Part shown: positions 32,096 through 42,824 of the stretch, in pieces | Position numbering within the stretch: position 1 is the first letter of the stretch | How the letters are laid out: each line of letters starts with the position of its first letter | Source of the DNA: Blastobasis lacticolella | Lineage: Eukaryota > Arthropoda > Insecta > Lepidoptera > Blastobasidae | DNA length: 64,000 nucleotides | Direction of reading: 5' to 3' | Assembly: GCA_905147135.1 (NCBI GenBank) | Contig: LR990061.1 | Coordinates: 1,852,026-1,916,025 of the forward strand | Notes under the pieces: generated by a model | Database searches by the model: none | What the model was told of the DNA's origin: nothing | Seen by the model: only the letters and a program-made list of their open reading frames with translations | Translations under genes and position numbers: made by a program

Positions 32096-32745
32096 ATAGG
32101 CACCACAAGGCACCCTGTTTACGGCGATACCAATAAAAGCATCCTACTTTACACAAATAATTTTATTAGAAAATTGTGGGACAAAATCTAAACAAACCCC
32201 TTCTCCATAAATAGTAGTTATACACAACCTAATTTGTCCAAAAACAATACAACGTACATACCTACTCTAGATTACAATATTCGTAGAAACATCGCCCGCA
32301 ACACTGCATCGTTTCATACAAATTTTATCTCGTCATATTCATCGCGTAGACGAATTTCCGCGTCATTTCCCGGCGCGTTTAAAAACGTCACGTTCCCATA
32401 ATTAATTGGGCCCCCCGGCCCGTAATCCGGCCCTGTCTGGCACGTACACGTGTGTGTAATTGATACGAGATTTGGGCCGCAATTTACGGCTCGGGCCCAC
32501 CAGATTGATTTATTTCGGACCAAAATTGTGGCAAGGAACGTTGCGGAGTCGCTAAGTTTTTGCCGAATCGGTCCGGCCGCTGGCAGAATGCTTGCCTGCC
32601 GTTTTTAGTGGATTAGCTCTTTTATAGGCTACTGGGTTCTGCCAGCTTTTTTTTGCGGTCACACATACATACATACATGTACATATTTTTATTAATAGAC
32701 CCTTTTTAGCGTGCTCTCAACATTTTTACGGGTCAGCCGAATATT
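32096..32745. other. unrecognised stretch
   Basis: ACATACATACATACATGTACAT lies at 32664-32686. GC-rich at 32405-32440. No gene. Confidence 0.35.
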
Positions 32746-32747
32746 AA

Positions 32748-32936
32748 AGGTGCTGTTCTAATTGGCGACGGTTGTACGGCCATGCTCGTACAATCGGCTG
32801 CAGAGAGAACTGACCACCTACCATACATTACAAGGGTCCAATTACTCTGCGACTGACTGTAGGACGGTCGTCGCCGACCAATAGGAGACCTTAAAACCGC
32901 CAGTCACACGACCGTTGCCAATTAGTACAGCGCCTA
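32748..32936. mobile_element. MITE with GGCGCTGTACTAATTGG ends, copy 1
   Basis: Left AGGTGCTGTTCTAATTGGCG and right, read inward, AGGCGCTGTACTAATTGGCA; arms about 30 bp. The same ends occur at 59818-59952, where TA flanks both sides, which suggests a Tc1/mariner-like origin. Confidence 0.7.
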
Positions 32937-33108
32937 TTATAGGTACAGAGTGGGGCATAATTATGACCTGGTTTTATTAGAATATTGAAGTCCGAAAATG
33001 CAAAATCTACACATGGTACAATGAGGCTTTGCCCCACTTTTTACCTCCACCAAAGGGCAGGCGAACGTCGGAACTGCGACGAGCTCGCCACTCGTTGGTG
33101 TGCCTTCT

Positions 33109-33453
33109 AGGATTTGGCGGATCAGGTAATTACACTGGAGCGACTGCCATCTAAACTCCGTGACCCTGCTACCAGGGGAACCTGACCAGATTGGATCATG
33201 GTTACACATTCAGTAGCCTATATGTGCTGGTTTCATCACGATGTGACAAGTGTTAACCCGACCCTGTTAACGAGGGAACTTGACCAGATTGGATAATTCA
33301 GTCGGCTGAATGAGCAGGTACGATGTTTTCTCGCGCCGTAAGAGCAACGGTTAGTGTTCAACTAATGTACATGACTCAGAAAAGAGTCACTGGTACATGG
33401 CGGCAGTGGGATTTGAATCCTCTTCCTTTCGCCTGCGCCCTGTACCGACGCTC
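33109..33453 (-). repeat. two overlapping SINE-A copies in tandem
   Basis: First copy 33109-33245 (AGGATTTGGCGGATCAGG to TTTCATCACGATG). At 33250 a second starts again in the middle of the element (GAGGGAACTTGACCAGATTG) and runs through the head complement to ACCGACGCTCC. Both are minus strand. Confidence 0.85.
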
Positions 33454-33454
33454 C

Positions 33455-33516
33455 ATTTTTTTTTTAATGTTATACGGCAGACAAACAGGCAAGCGGGCCA
33501 CCTGATGGAAAGTCCA
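33455..33516 (-). repeat. CR1-A terminal fragment
   Basis: TTTAATGTTATACGGCAGAC, AAACAGGCAAGCGGGCCACC, TGATGGAAAG; abuts the SINE-A head. Confidence 0.75.
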
Positions 33517-34102
33517 TGACAGTATTCTAATGAAATATTATTTTTCCTTAACATCTGACAACCTTTTCTTTCCTACATCAGTGTAATTCACCTAAAACCT
33601 AGGGAAAGGGTGTGCTTATCACAATATGCGATATCCACTAGCATAAAATGCAAGTGCGAAGGCATAAAGCCTTCGGAGCTCCTCCGCCGTAAAATATTCA
33701 CTGTCTCTGCTTGTAAATCTCTTATCTGTACCCGTTATATAGAGTGTTGCAACTTTGAAACTATTTTTGGAATTTAAATATTGTTTTGACGGCGGTTGTC
33801 TGTCCCGTCAGATGTAACGTTCACGGCTAAATGAATTTGTCTGAAATTTGGCTTAGGTACTGATAGTTTGTTACATCTATTATCACGGGTTATTTTTATT
33901 TATGACCGAATGACCCCAACGGAGTGGCGGGCAATAGTTATTTGTTACAAGAGAGCAAAGTTATTTTTTGCTGCCAGTGCCGACTTTGAATCACGATTAC
34001 AGATTAGAGAGTCATTTAAAAGCAGGAGTCACAAAAATATTTGCTCTCGTGTTAAGCACGCAATTTTTCACCTCTCCTGATTTCCGCCATAACCACAGAT
34101 TA
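33517..34102. other. unrecognised stretch
   Basis: GAAGGCATAAAGCCTTCGGAG at 33658-33678 is a hairpin. No gene. Confidence 0.35.
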
Positions 34103-34215
34103 TGAAAATTAAAAAAGTATTTATTGAATTAGGATTACGTTAATTAATCTCTTGTCAAACGTCTAAAATCTAACGGAAAGCAAGGGGAATGTTAAGTGAG
34201 CCCATCCAGGTAGTA
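34103..34215 (-). repeat. LINE-like 3' end, same family as 4020-4130
   Basis: AAAGTATTTATTGAATTAGG, TTACGTTAATTAATCTCTTG, GCCCATCCAGGTAG: reverse complement of the other copy. Confidence 0.65.
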
Positions 34216-34227
34216 TTAGTAGGTTAA

Positions 34228-34338
34228 ATGAATACCATGATCCATTCTGGTCAGGTTCCCCCAAATCCTGGATCATGGTCAAGGCGGACCCCGGGCCCTC
34301 GTTCTCGAGAGCACAACCGGGACATTAACGCTAAGTTG
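34228..34338 (+). repeat. SINE-A 3' end with internal deletion
   Basis: CCATGATCCATTCTGGTCAG jumps directly to CCAAATCCTGGATCATGG; about 55 bp that normally separate them are gone. Confidence 0.8.
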
Positions 34339-34879
34339 ATTATTTTTTATTTTTTTAGTAGGTTAAATATTGGTGTTTCTATTCTATCCTCTTTGCGCTA
34401 TTCAAGTTAATTTTATAGTTATGTTACAAACTGCACTGCTTGACATTTTTATGAAAACCTAACATGATTGGTTTTCATGAAAATGATTTATGTCGGCGAT
34501 ATTAATGTTCACTAGTATTTATTTTAAATATGACGTCTTTGAAAAGGCAATAGTATAATTTACAAAGTAAATTTCCATAAATAATATACGAAATGTTTTG
34601 CCTAATGATACAATATTAAACTAATCTAATTAAATTACTAGGCCAAAATGTATTTCTTAACGAACCATCGCCTAGTTTTTTTTTCCAGCACAAAGTACGT
34701 GGTATTGGAAATTTAAATCAGTTTTTATCTTAAGTAAATAAAATGCGTTTATTCCCCGAGTTTTCACACAGCAAGAGCGCCTTTTTCATGCTGGAGAGGT
34801 AAAAGTTTATAATATTGAATTTTAATTTAAGTAAATGAATCGCCCTTTTAAATAGAAGTCAAGCACAGATCTTACTTTT
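34339..34879. other. unrecognised stretch
   Basis: Strongly AT-rich; no gene or known repeat. Confidence 0.35.
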
Positions 34880-35062
34880 TTACAAGCTTTTATTTAACTT
34901 GCACTGATTGTATGTAAGATATTCGTCAAAATATGCAAACCATTTTACGACCATTAGTTGGTTTCCGATTGAACTGAAATTTGGTATACCTATGTAACTT
35001 GGATGACAATTCATTAATATGGTACCATGGAGCTGGTCTGATGATGGAGTCGGAAGGTGGTC
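34880..35062 (+). repeat. repeat-K
   Basis: ACAAGCTTTTATTTAACTTG, GGATGACAATTCATTAATAT, GAGCTGGTCTGATGATGGAG. The second half recurs at 62830-62925 (GGATGACAATGCAATGATAT, GAACTGGTCTGTTGATGGAG). Class unknown. Confidence 0.55.
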
Positions 35063-35458
35063 ATAGGAACTAAGGAACGCAATAAGATAACCCAATCGTG
35101 TTTAGGCTCTTTGGAATGATCTTAATGAGTAGGTACTATACTGCGCGATAAAAGATTGTTATGAAAAAAATATTGTTCATTCGAAAATTTATATAAATTA
35201 ATTTTTAATGATAAAACTACATCCCGTATTACACAAATGTCAAGAGCGAAGTAACAGGTGGTGTGGTGATAAAGCAACTCTATGCGTCGACACCTCGGAG
35301 CCTCTCCTACCTATTACTTTTACAACATCCTGTATAGGGAGTTTTATTTTTTATTTTAGCTGTAATACTTTCTGTATTATAATGGATAATTAAAGTGCGT
35401 GTAAATATGCATTAGAGAAAAAATTATATAAAATACTTAACCATCTTTTGTGTTCACT
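35063..35458. other. unrecognised stretch
   Basis: AT-rich; no gene. Confidence 0.35.
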
Positions 35459-35690
35459 TTTAACCCCCGATGAAAAAAGAGGGGTGTTATAAGTTTGACT
35501 TGTGTGTTTATCTATCTGTGGGTCTGTGTATGTGGAGAGGTGTGTATCTGTCTGTGACATCGTAGCTCTCGAACTGATGGACCGATTTGGATGTGGTTTT
35601 GTCTGAAAGTCAGATTAATGGAAATAGTGTTTAGATTTGTTTTATTAAAATCGGTTCAGTTATTTAGAAAATATTCGAGTATAATAGACA
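35459..35690 (+). repeat. Unk-H repeat
   Basis: AACCCCCGATGAAAAAAGAG, GGGTGTTATAAGTTTGACTT, CATCGTAGCTCTCGAACTGA, TGGACCGATTTGGATGTGG. The best copy of the family, about 230 bp. Confidence 0.7.
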
Positions 35691-35884
35691 TTTATTATTA
35701 ATTTTTTTCGGTGGAGTCACTGATGCTTTCCATCAGGACGCTCGAGAATATTAAAGTCCTCTATGTGTACTAAACATAAAGTTCATTTTCGAACAAACAA
35801 GACCACATTCTTCGGACGACACCTATCTGTCACGGCCGATGGACTCGACTTTTAACGTGATGGCGCCTTCACTCGTGCTTGTCT

Positions 35885-36025
35885 GGAACTAGTGGATCTG
35901 GCGCAACTTCGTTCGCGTTCACATACTTTACCTCTATCTACCTACCTTTTCTTTAATATCCTCTATCTTATAAACCTTCTTTTTGAATCACTCTATCTAT
36001 TGTTGAAACCGAATTAAAATCCGTT
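35885..36025 (-). repeat. Helitron-like interior, reverse of 8565-8730
   Basis: AATCACTCTATCTATTGTTG and GAAACCGAATTAAAATC repeat the 8570-8610 segment in the other orientation. Confidence 0.45.
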
Positions 36026-36032
36026 GCCTTTT

Positions 36033-36112
36033 TTTTCTTCTTTTTTTCATGTTATCCGGCAGACAAAGGTGGCTTGCCTGTTTTTGTCTGCCGTATAATA
36101 TATAAAAAAGAT
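36033..36112. repeat. foldback of a CR1-A terminus
   Basis: TTTTTCATGTTATCCGGCAGACAAA (36043-36067) is the minus form of the CR1-A end and is followed at once by the plus form GGCTTGCCTGTTTTTGTCTG, CCGTATAATATATAAAAAAG. Together they make a hairpin of about 25-bp arms. Confidence 0.65.
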
Positions 36113-36515
36113 ACCCTGGTGTTCAAGGACGAGCTTTTTAGTCATAAGGAACAGTTAATGCTCCCTTCTTTGGCTAAATATGCACCAAGTACCCTTAAGC
36201 TGCAGTAGCTGCAAAATATATTTTTTAGTCGTCAGTATTTATAGTCTTGCTTGCATAATATTTGTATATCTAGCACACCACGTAGGTACTCAGACCCGCT
36301 AATCACAGCAGTTCTCATTTCCCCACTCACTTACACCATTTCCGAGCACCTCATTCGTTCGGATCGCATTAGAATAACTCAATAGGTTCCAGGACCATTA
36401 GTATCGCTTCGCGAGCGGGTTATTCTCAAACGGAGACGGATATTGGTTTATGCAAATCGCTGGCATCGAGAGCGGCAATCTCCGTTCGCACGTGTCGAGA
36501 CTTGCTAGGTTTGGA
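36113..36515. other. unrecognised stretch
   Basis: Nothing recognised. Confidence 0.35.
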
Positions 36516-37367
36516 CTAGGGATGCTCACGATGTCAATATATCGATATCAATATGTCGACGATACGATGGTTCATAGACATATACGTAATATTTATTGGT
36601 AACATTATTTACAGGTCATTTTCGATCTCCTCGAAGTACTTAGAAATGAAAAATAAGTTAAGATGAAAATATATAATATTTTAAATAAAATAAAATTTTT
36701 GATTAATTCCACTGTTGACGACTATGTCGACACTATGTCGACAAAACAAAATGGCCCATGGCTCAGCTATGGCTGCCAGTGAGGCCAACACCTGACTATT
36801 CTGCCGAAACCTAATGTCTTCTTAGTCCAACCACACAATGCCAAGGATAGGATAACAATAAAACACATACATCACACCGTAAAACCTCCAGAGTCTGCAT
36901 GAACTCAAATATTTACCAAAATACTGAGCCCATTTTAATAAAACAAACTGGATTCGAAAAGAAAGTAACCGCATCGAAAAAAGTTCAACCACTACGGAGA
37001 TACGAGGCCAAATACACACACGAGGTAGACAAAGTTGAAAATGTCATAATTGTAGTATTCTATTAAATTACAAGTCATTCATTTTGGTTTAAGAAAAGAG
37101 CTTTAAACATAGAAACTAATTGCTGTTCGTTAGTCTCTAGATTTGAATTTTTTAATCCCTGTTGGGGTGGTTTATGCAAAAACAGAGTAGATGTAGGGCA
37201 GGGTAGGATTAAGGTAGTGGTAAGGTAGGGTAGGGTATGGTAACGGTAGGACAACATGCGAACGAACTCGCACCGAGCCAACTAACATAAAATAAAAATA
37301 AATCGTTTGTTTGTAATCTTCGCGGGTCGTATCGATATCGGTATCGTGTCTATTGATGCACCCCTAG
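36516..37367. mobile_element. candidate inverted-repeat DNA element, 852 bp, hAT-like ends
   Basis: Left end CTAGGGATGCTCACGATGTC with ATATCGATATC inside (36539-36549); right end read inward CTAGGGGTGCATCAATAGAC with GATATCGATAC. GTCGAC palindromes near the left (36556, 36728, 36737). The interior holds a GGTAGGG run at 37200-37255 and no transposase. Flanks do not give a clear 8-bp duplication, so the superfamily is only suggested by AGGGRTGC ends. Confidence 0.42.
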
Positions 37368-37512
37368 CTTTGACTGACTCAGAGTCCACTTCAAGGTGTA
37401 GGGTGTGTTTACGATTTTCGTGTGAAGTGAAAGGGACCGTGGTGGACGAGTGGCGAAACTATCGACCCGGGTTTGAATCCCGAAAACCTATTTATGTCTC
37501 GTCATCATATTG

Positions 37513-37832
37513 TCTTTAATGTCCCGGTTGTGCTAGGACCCGAAGTCCTCCTGACCATGATCCAGGATTTGGCAGATCAGGAATTTATTTTGGAGCGATT
37601 GCCATCTGACCTCCGTGACCCTGTTAATCGGAGAAACTGACCACAGTGGAACATTGTTACACAATCAATCACCTGAATGTATAGGTTTCATCACAATGTT
37701 TTCCCTCACCGTAAGAGCATCGGTTTGTGTTCAATTAATGTACATAACTCGCACTGCGGCACTGGGGTTCGAACCCGGTACCTCGGAGTTGGAGATTAAT
37801 GGATCCCTTACCATTAGGCCACCGACGCTCCT
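37513..37832 (-). repeat. SINE-A, full length
   Basis: AATGTCCCGGTTGTGCT, GACCATGATCCAGGATTTGG, B-box complement GGGTTCGAACCC, and A-box complement CCTTACCATTAGGCCACCGA. The ATGACTCTTTTCTGAG block is deleted (37747-37755 passes straight to GCACTGCGG). Confidence 0.9.
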
Positions 37833-37864
37833 AATGCCATGATTATGAGTGGTAACTAATAATG

Positions 37865-38480
37865 CCATGAGTATTTACTTATCTAACGCTCTATTGTACA
37901 CAATAAAATATACAAGGAAAAATTATAAACGATACAACAGGCAGTACAGTACATCTTTCTAAAAAATTTTTTTTCCTGCGGGCCTACAGAAGCGAGATGT
38001 TATACCTAAAAGAAACGCAGATACGACGTGAACAATATAGAATAAAAATAAACTAGTAGATACATTTACCTACATACATAAATGCTTAAACATGTAATGA
38101 ATGCGTATATACATAATTATATAATAACATACATTAATGCATATCTATTTAGGACTAGACAGAGACAAGTAATGCTCTTTGACGCGCTTTTTAAAAGTAG
38201 GTAGTGACGGTCTGTCACGCACCTCATGTGGAAGAGAGTTCAACAGTCTTGCAGCGTGCACAGTAATCATTATCATCATTATACTAGCCGAAAGACGGGG
38301 CATATGCCACCCCAGAGATCTCCACAAAGGGCGGACCTGTGCCTTCCGCATCTAGCTGGTACCTGGATCTTTACCAGGTCGTCGGTCCACCTTGTGGGAG
38401 GCCTACCCACGCTGCGTAACACTGTTATGATGCACAGTAAAGGAGTAGGAAAATTACCAATTAAGTGGCCACAAAACTAA
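37865..38480 (-). pseudogene. LINE-D: CR1-type reverse-transcriptase C-terminus and 3' region, split by RTE-1
   Basis: Minus strand 38250-38150 encodes V-H-A-A-R-L-L-N-S-L-P-H-E-V-R-D, L-P-T-F-K-K-R-V-K-E-H-Y-L. Its 3' untranslated region ends near CTATTGTACACAATAAAATA (37892). The coding sequence resumes beyond the RTE-1 insert (F-S-Y-S-F-T upstream of V-H-A-A-R), showing that the LINE extends to at least 38470. Confidence 0.8.
38257..38440 (-). mobile_element. RTE-1 insertion in LINE-D
   Basis: TGCACAGTAA at 38257-38266 and 38431-38440 flanks 164 bp of reverse RTE-1 (CCCCAGAGATCTCCACAAAG, GGTCGTCGGTCCACCTTG, CCTACCCACGCTGCG). Confidence 0.9.
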
Positions 38481-39447
38481 AGTTTCTTTCATACTGTAAC
38501 AATACAAACTCTTTCATCCAATTAGGGTAAGCTAGGCGATCTTCGTTTTCCGAATTGCAACTTTACAGAGACTGAGACAGTATTATGCAGATAACAATCG
38601 GCCTGAGCAGGACGGGAGGTGACAGTCGAGCGGAACCCAAAACAATAGCGCAGTTTAAATTTAAATGTTTATCTTCGATATTGACGCTACTATGGGTTTC
38701 GATGTCGATTTTGAGTCGGTTTTTGTGGGGCTCAAGCAAAAAAAAATGGATATAAAGCATAGATGGAGCCTCTATCTATACAGAATGTACACTGCCAATC
38801 TGTCACAATTCTATACAAATCACTCAATGTCGTACAAAAAGCTAGAGCATTAGGTAACCAAAGCCACCAAATTTGATAATAGCAGTGGTTATGGAGGGGT
38901 ACATAACAACTTATAGCCGTCCCTATTGGACACGTTGTATGCACCATTAGAACAGGAAACAAAATATAAATTATGACTTCCGCTGCGAGGCTCCTTCTAT
39001 GCCCCTACGTTTATTTGAGCTCAAGATTTTTCTGAAAAATATTTATAATATAAGTTGTTCATGTATTTTTGTAATTTGTTCTTTACTAGCATAAGCTGTT
39101 TGTATGTGCATGAAGCATAAAATAAATCTCTATTCTATTATATTTCTATTCTATTCTATAATAATAGTTAGTTCATAGTTAGCTGGTTAGGAGACCTGAT
39201 AGTATATCAGACGTCTATGTTTTAGTGGGTATTGGGTTTAACATAAATTGGTCGACCCGTAGACCCCATACAGAAGTACGCGATTTCAGCACGATTTGCG
39301 TCAAACGTTTATGCAATTATGGTTTCTATACTAATGCCAGGAACCTAATTTTATTATGTATAATCAAATGCGCAGATAACGCGTCGCGTCCGTCTGGTCA
39401 CCGCGTCGTCGTCGTAGGCTGCAAGATTCCTGTTCGGTCACTATGCG
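38481..39447. other. unrecognised stretch with a LINE-type tail
   Basis: 39118-39165 (AAAATAAATCTCTATTCTAT with repeated TCTATT) looks like a retroelement 3' end with a simple-repeat tail. No gene. Confidence 0.4.
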
Positions 39448-39580
39448 GTGACTAGGTTCTTACGGGGTCGGCAACGCGTGGGTGATGCCCCTGGTATTGC
39501 AAACGTCCATAGGCTACGGTGACTGCGCACCATCAGGCAGGCCGCAAGCTTGTTTGCCACCTTAGTGGTATAAAAAAAAA
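39448..39580 (+). mobile_element. CR1-B LINE 3' end
   Basis: ACGGGGTCGGCAACGCGTGG, ATTGCAAACGTCCATAGGCT, GCCACCTTAGTGGTATAAAA with ten A at the end. Confidence 0.87.
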
Positions 39581-39725
39581 CGCGGACGCAACGCATATGC
39601 GATTTGTAAGCGTTGACGTAAAATCGAGTCCTAATGGTACATAACAAAGATTTACTGTCTTTTATAAAAAATATAGTTTTCTTAGCGTCGCTTTGTGATA
39701 CAGAAAATCACATTCTCATTTTCAA

Positions 39726-39850
39726 CAACCTGTATCCCGCCTCCGTTGTGGGGAAGAGTGTGCATAAGGGACCTCACTAATTTGTACTCTGGCAAGTATT
39801 GAAGCGCTGGTTTTCTGTGAGACCTGCTGAGTGAGGCACGGACGAATGTT
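39726..39850 (-). repeat. LINE-C fragment
   Basis: GAAGCGCTGGTTTTCTGTGA and GACCTGCTGAGTGAGGCACG match 15030-15302. Confidence 0.55.
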
Positions 39851-39874
39851 ATTATAAACTCACCGACAGAAATC

Positions 39875-40090
39875 CTCGGCTAACCCCTGACCAATTTCAC
39901 ATTTATTTAAATATTTTCTAAACTGCTTAACCAATTTTGATGAAACAAAGCTAAGAACAATTTCGATTAAAATGGCTTTCAAATGAAGAAAACTACACTC
40001 AAAACGGTCCATCCGTTAAGGAGCTACGGTGCCACAGACAGACACACACCGCTACAGAGACACAGATACACTTGCAACCTTTTTCGCCGA
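39875..40090 (-). repeat. Unk-H repeat
   Basis: CCAATTTTGATGAAACAAAG, ATGGCTTTCAAATGAAGAAA, CGGTGCCACAGACAGACACA; same order as 24000-24205. Confidence 0.6.
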
Positions 40091-40312
40091 TGGTTTGAAA
40101 CACAACCGTGGTAGAGGCAAAGTCATCAGCCGCCCCGTTTGTCCGCAGATAGCAAGACAAAGGGTTGCAAAGGGGTGAGTTGTGTCTCTGAAATGATAAA
40201 AACTAAGATGCTACGTTTGGATAGAGCCTCTTTGTACTGTTGAGAGAAATACTCGGTGCTAAAGATCGACCTTGATGATAACGGTTTGATTTAAGTGGTA
40301 GATAATGTTGCT

Positions 40313-40718
40313 GGATGTTTATGTGTAAAGTAGAGCGTCAGTGGCTTAGTGGTTAAGGTGTCTGGCTCGTAGGCGATAGGTGCCGGGTTTGAAACCCAGT
40401 GCGGCCATGTAGCAATGACTCTTTTCTGAGTTATGTACATTAGTTGAATGCTAACCGATGCTCTTAACGCGAGGGAATACATCGTTATGAAACCTGCATA
40501 TTTAGGGGACTGAATATTTAACCATGATTTGATCAGGTCAGGTTCCTCTATTGACATGGTCACGGAGGTCAGACGGCAGTCGCTCCACTGTAATTACCTG
40601 GTCTGCCAAATCCGGGATCATGGTCAATTCGGACCCCGGGCCCTCTCGCGCGAGAGCATAAACGGGACATTAACGCCATTATGTTTAAAAAGAATGTAGC
40701 GGGATATTTATGTCTAAA
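40313..40718 (+). repeat. SINE-A, full length with target duplication
   Basis: Flanks GGATGTTTATGTGTAAA (40313-40329) and GGATATTTATGTCTAAA (40702-40718) match at 15 of 17. The SINE (40330-40701) has A box GCTTAGTGGTTAAGG, anticodon region GGCTCGTAG, B box GGGTTTGAAACCC, then the complete body and a short A-rich end. This is the reference copy for the family. Confidence 0.93.
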
Positions 40719-41504
40719 CTAAAGCCTTATTTACGCCAAAACAACATCAACTAATACAATAATATAATTATTGAAAATATATTTTTTGTTATATCAAAAC
40801 ATATGATAAGTTATAGCACAATGCTCAAATCGTAGATGTAAGGGCAACAGTTACCGCTTTCCATCAGGTGGACAGTCGGCCCGTTTACCACTGAGAAGCA
40901 CAAAAAGCCCTCACTAATGCGGCGGAGGCTCAAAATGCGGTGTGAACGTTACCGAGTCAATATTTTTTTGTCTCATTCCTAACGAAGTATATTAAGCCGT
41001 CCATTAGTCAAAATAAAATTGGAAACCCATCGAGCCAGAATGGATATTCATAACTTTTTATTTGTTACATTGACGAAAAAAGATCTCCGTTGTTAACTTT
41101 GTGTCTAGGGTTGCCAGTTGATAAAAATGTTTAGATATGTCGCTTTGAGAGGACGCTTTCATATTTTGTTTGTGATTTTTGAACTCAGATTCTGAGCTAG
41201 CCGTATGATTTAGACACGTGAAATTTCAGTACGTGTTTCTTGGAACCATTATCTAGTATTTGTAAAGGTAACTAAAAACGCGATTACTTAAATTTTCTTG
41301 CTCTAAGGCTACTCATTAAGGCTCTAAGGACATTCGATATCGACAATTTAAATTCGATTGTGAACTCTATTGACTGTAATACTATTTAATTATTGATGTA
41401 AGTACTCAATTTATATCATTGTCAGCAATAACTTTCTACCTGACGTCGACAAAATAGTCTAGTCGTAGTCAAAATTAAGTTTATTTTAATATTATTTCTC
41501 ATTT
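40719..41504. other. unrecognised stretch with a CR1-A scrap
   Basis: 40847-40893 (GTTACCGCTTTCCATCAGGT) is CR1-A. Nothing else recognised. Confidence 0.4.
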
Positions 41505-41600
41505 ATTTCATAGCTTTATTCCAAGACTCCGTCCGCATAAATTCAGTTATGCAGTGTTCCCAAGGCTGACACGGCTACCTACCCCCCATTAATACAGAAC
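41505..41600 (-). repeat. Helitron-like 3' region
   Basis: ATAGCTTTATTCCAAGACTC, CGTCCGCATAAATTCAGTTA, AGTGTTCCCAAGGCTGACAC. A near duplicate lies 320 bp away at 41830. Confidence 0.5.
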
Positions 41601-41647
41601 GCTTCTCAATTTGACATCCTGTCATAGTTATTTGGACTTTCTATCTG

Positions 41648-41790
41648 ACTTAGAGGTTAGAGGTCTCTTCAGAGGCGGGCAACGCATTGGTGACTCACCT
41701 GGTGTTGCTGATGTCCATAGGCGGCGGTGACCACTTTCCATCAGGTGGTCCGCTTGCCTGTATGTCTGCAGTATAACATTAAAAAAAAAC
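41648..41790 (+). mobile_element. CR1-A LINE 3' end
   Basis: TTAGAGGTCTCTTCAGAGGC, GGGCAACGCATTGGTGACTC, ACTTTCCATCAGGTGGTCCG, and ends ACATTAAAAAAAAA. It lies between two Helitron-like pieces. Confidence 0.88.
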
Positions 41791-41829
41791 TTTGACAGAA
41801 TAGTCTGAATGAAGTTTGTTTTAATATTT

Positions 41830-41990
41830 TTTTTTTTTTCTTAGCGTAATTCCAAGACTACGTCCGCGTAAAATTCGGTTATGCAGTTCCCAAGGCTGAC
41901 CCGGCAACCTACCCTCAATTTCACTACCTTCCGACCCACTATTTAAATGACACTTGAAAGTAACGATTTGTGAGTAAGCTCAGTGCGCCA
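41830..41990 (-). repeat. Helitron-like 3' region
   Basis: TTAGCGTAATTCCAAGACTA, CGTCCGCGTAAAATTCGGTT, CCCAAGGCTGACCCGGCAAC. Confidence 0.5.
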
Positions 41991-42335
41991 AAAGTCGTCT
42001 CTTAGAGTTTTCTCGAAGGGAATTTCTCTGCCACCACGTGACAAAATGTCACAAGATTTAAGAATGCAAATGGCTGTGAAATTCAGAAAGTTGCCCGCAT
42101 TTCGTACTTTGTAGCTGCTCATATTTTAGATGAATATAATAATTTTGCCATGTTATTTAAGTGTAGGTTATTTATGATTATATTTTTTTAAATTAATTAA
42201 TACTTGTATACATTTTAAATTAATATTGTAATTGTAACATTTAATTTCAGCATCGTTTGACTATTGTTACTGAAATAGTTGGTTAGACTTTTTATCTAAT
42301 ATTGACATAATAGTCTTAGTAAAGTTTAAAATAAA
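41991..42335. other. unrecognised stretch
   Basis: AT-rich; no gene. Confidence 0.35.
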
Positions 42336-42500
42336 TATAAAATAAATATTCGTAAACAAATTCACACAGCGCCAACTAGCCCCAAACTAAGCAAAGCTTG
42401 TACTATGGGTGCTAGATAACTGATATATTATTTAAATACTTTTAAATACATACTTATTATACATAGAACACCCAGACCCGTAAAAGAAATTAACATTCGT
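42336..42500 (-). repeat. SINE-B body, uninterrupted
   Basis: CACACAGCGCCAACTAGCCC, ATGGGTGCTAGATAACTGAT, TTTTAAATACATACTTATTA, CACCCAGACCCGTAA. It lacks the tRNA-like head, but shows the intact TTTTAAATACATAC joint that the piggyBac element broke in the 1986-3521 copy. Confidence 0.87.
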
Positions 42501-42514
42501 TTATTTTAAAATTT

Positions 42515-42690
42515 TTCATTCATAGCTTTTATTCTTAGACTGCGCCAAGTCCGCGTAAAAATTTAAATTATAAAGAAGAGTTATGCAGTGTTCCCCCATG
42601 AGAACCACGTTGCATTTCGGGACAAGTTGTAACCAATATTATCACAAACACAAAACTACAGCAAGATTTAATAAAATCAGTTAAGTAGTT
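42515..42690 (-). repeat. Helitron-like 3' region
   Basis: CATAGCTTTTATTCTTAGAC, CAAGTCCGCGTAAAAATTTA, GTTATGCAGTGTTCCCCCAT, similar to 41505-41600. Confidence 0.45.
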
Positions 42691-42730
42691 TCAGCATAAA
42701 ACAGTAATAGTTACAGCTAGAGTCAAATAA

Positions 42731-42824
42731 GAAGAGACTTGGCGGGTCACGTGGTTCGACTTGCGCTGCATATGATTACCTGCGCGAAAACCCCTCCACT
42801 GCCATTTGACAAGTCTCTTCTTTC
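42731..42824. repeat. 94-bp inverted repeat
   Basis: AAGAAGAGACTTG (42731-42743) and its exact complement (42812-42824) enclose 68 bp. Possibly a tiny MITE; no flanking duplication seen. Confidence 0.5.

Noticed and set aside
37434..37486. tRNA or SINE head (GACCCGGGTTTGAATCCCG)
   Set aside because: Only a B-box-like string; no A box or fold, and no SINE body follows on the same strand.
42731..42824. Functional miRNA hairpin
   Set aside because: Only 13 bp pair perfectly and the loop is 68 bp; too weak for a precursor call.
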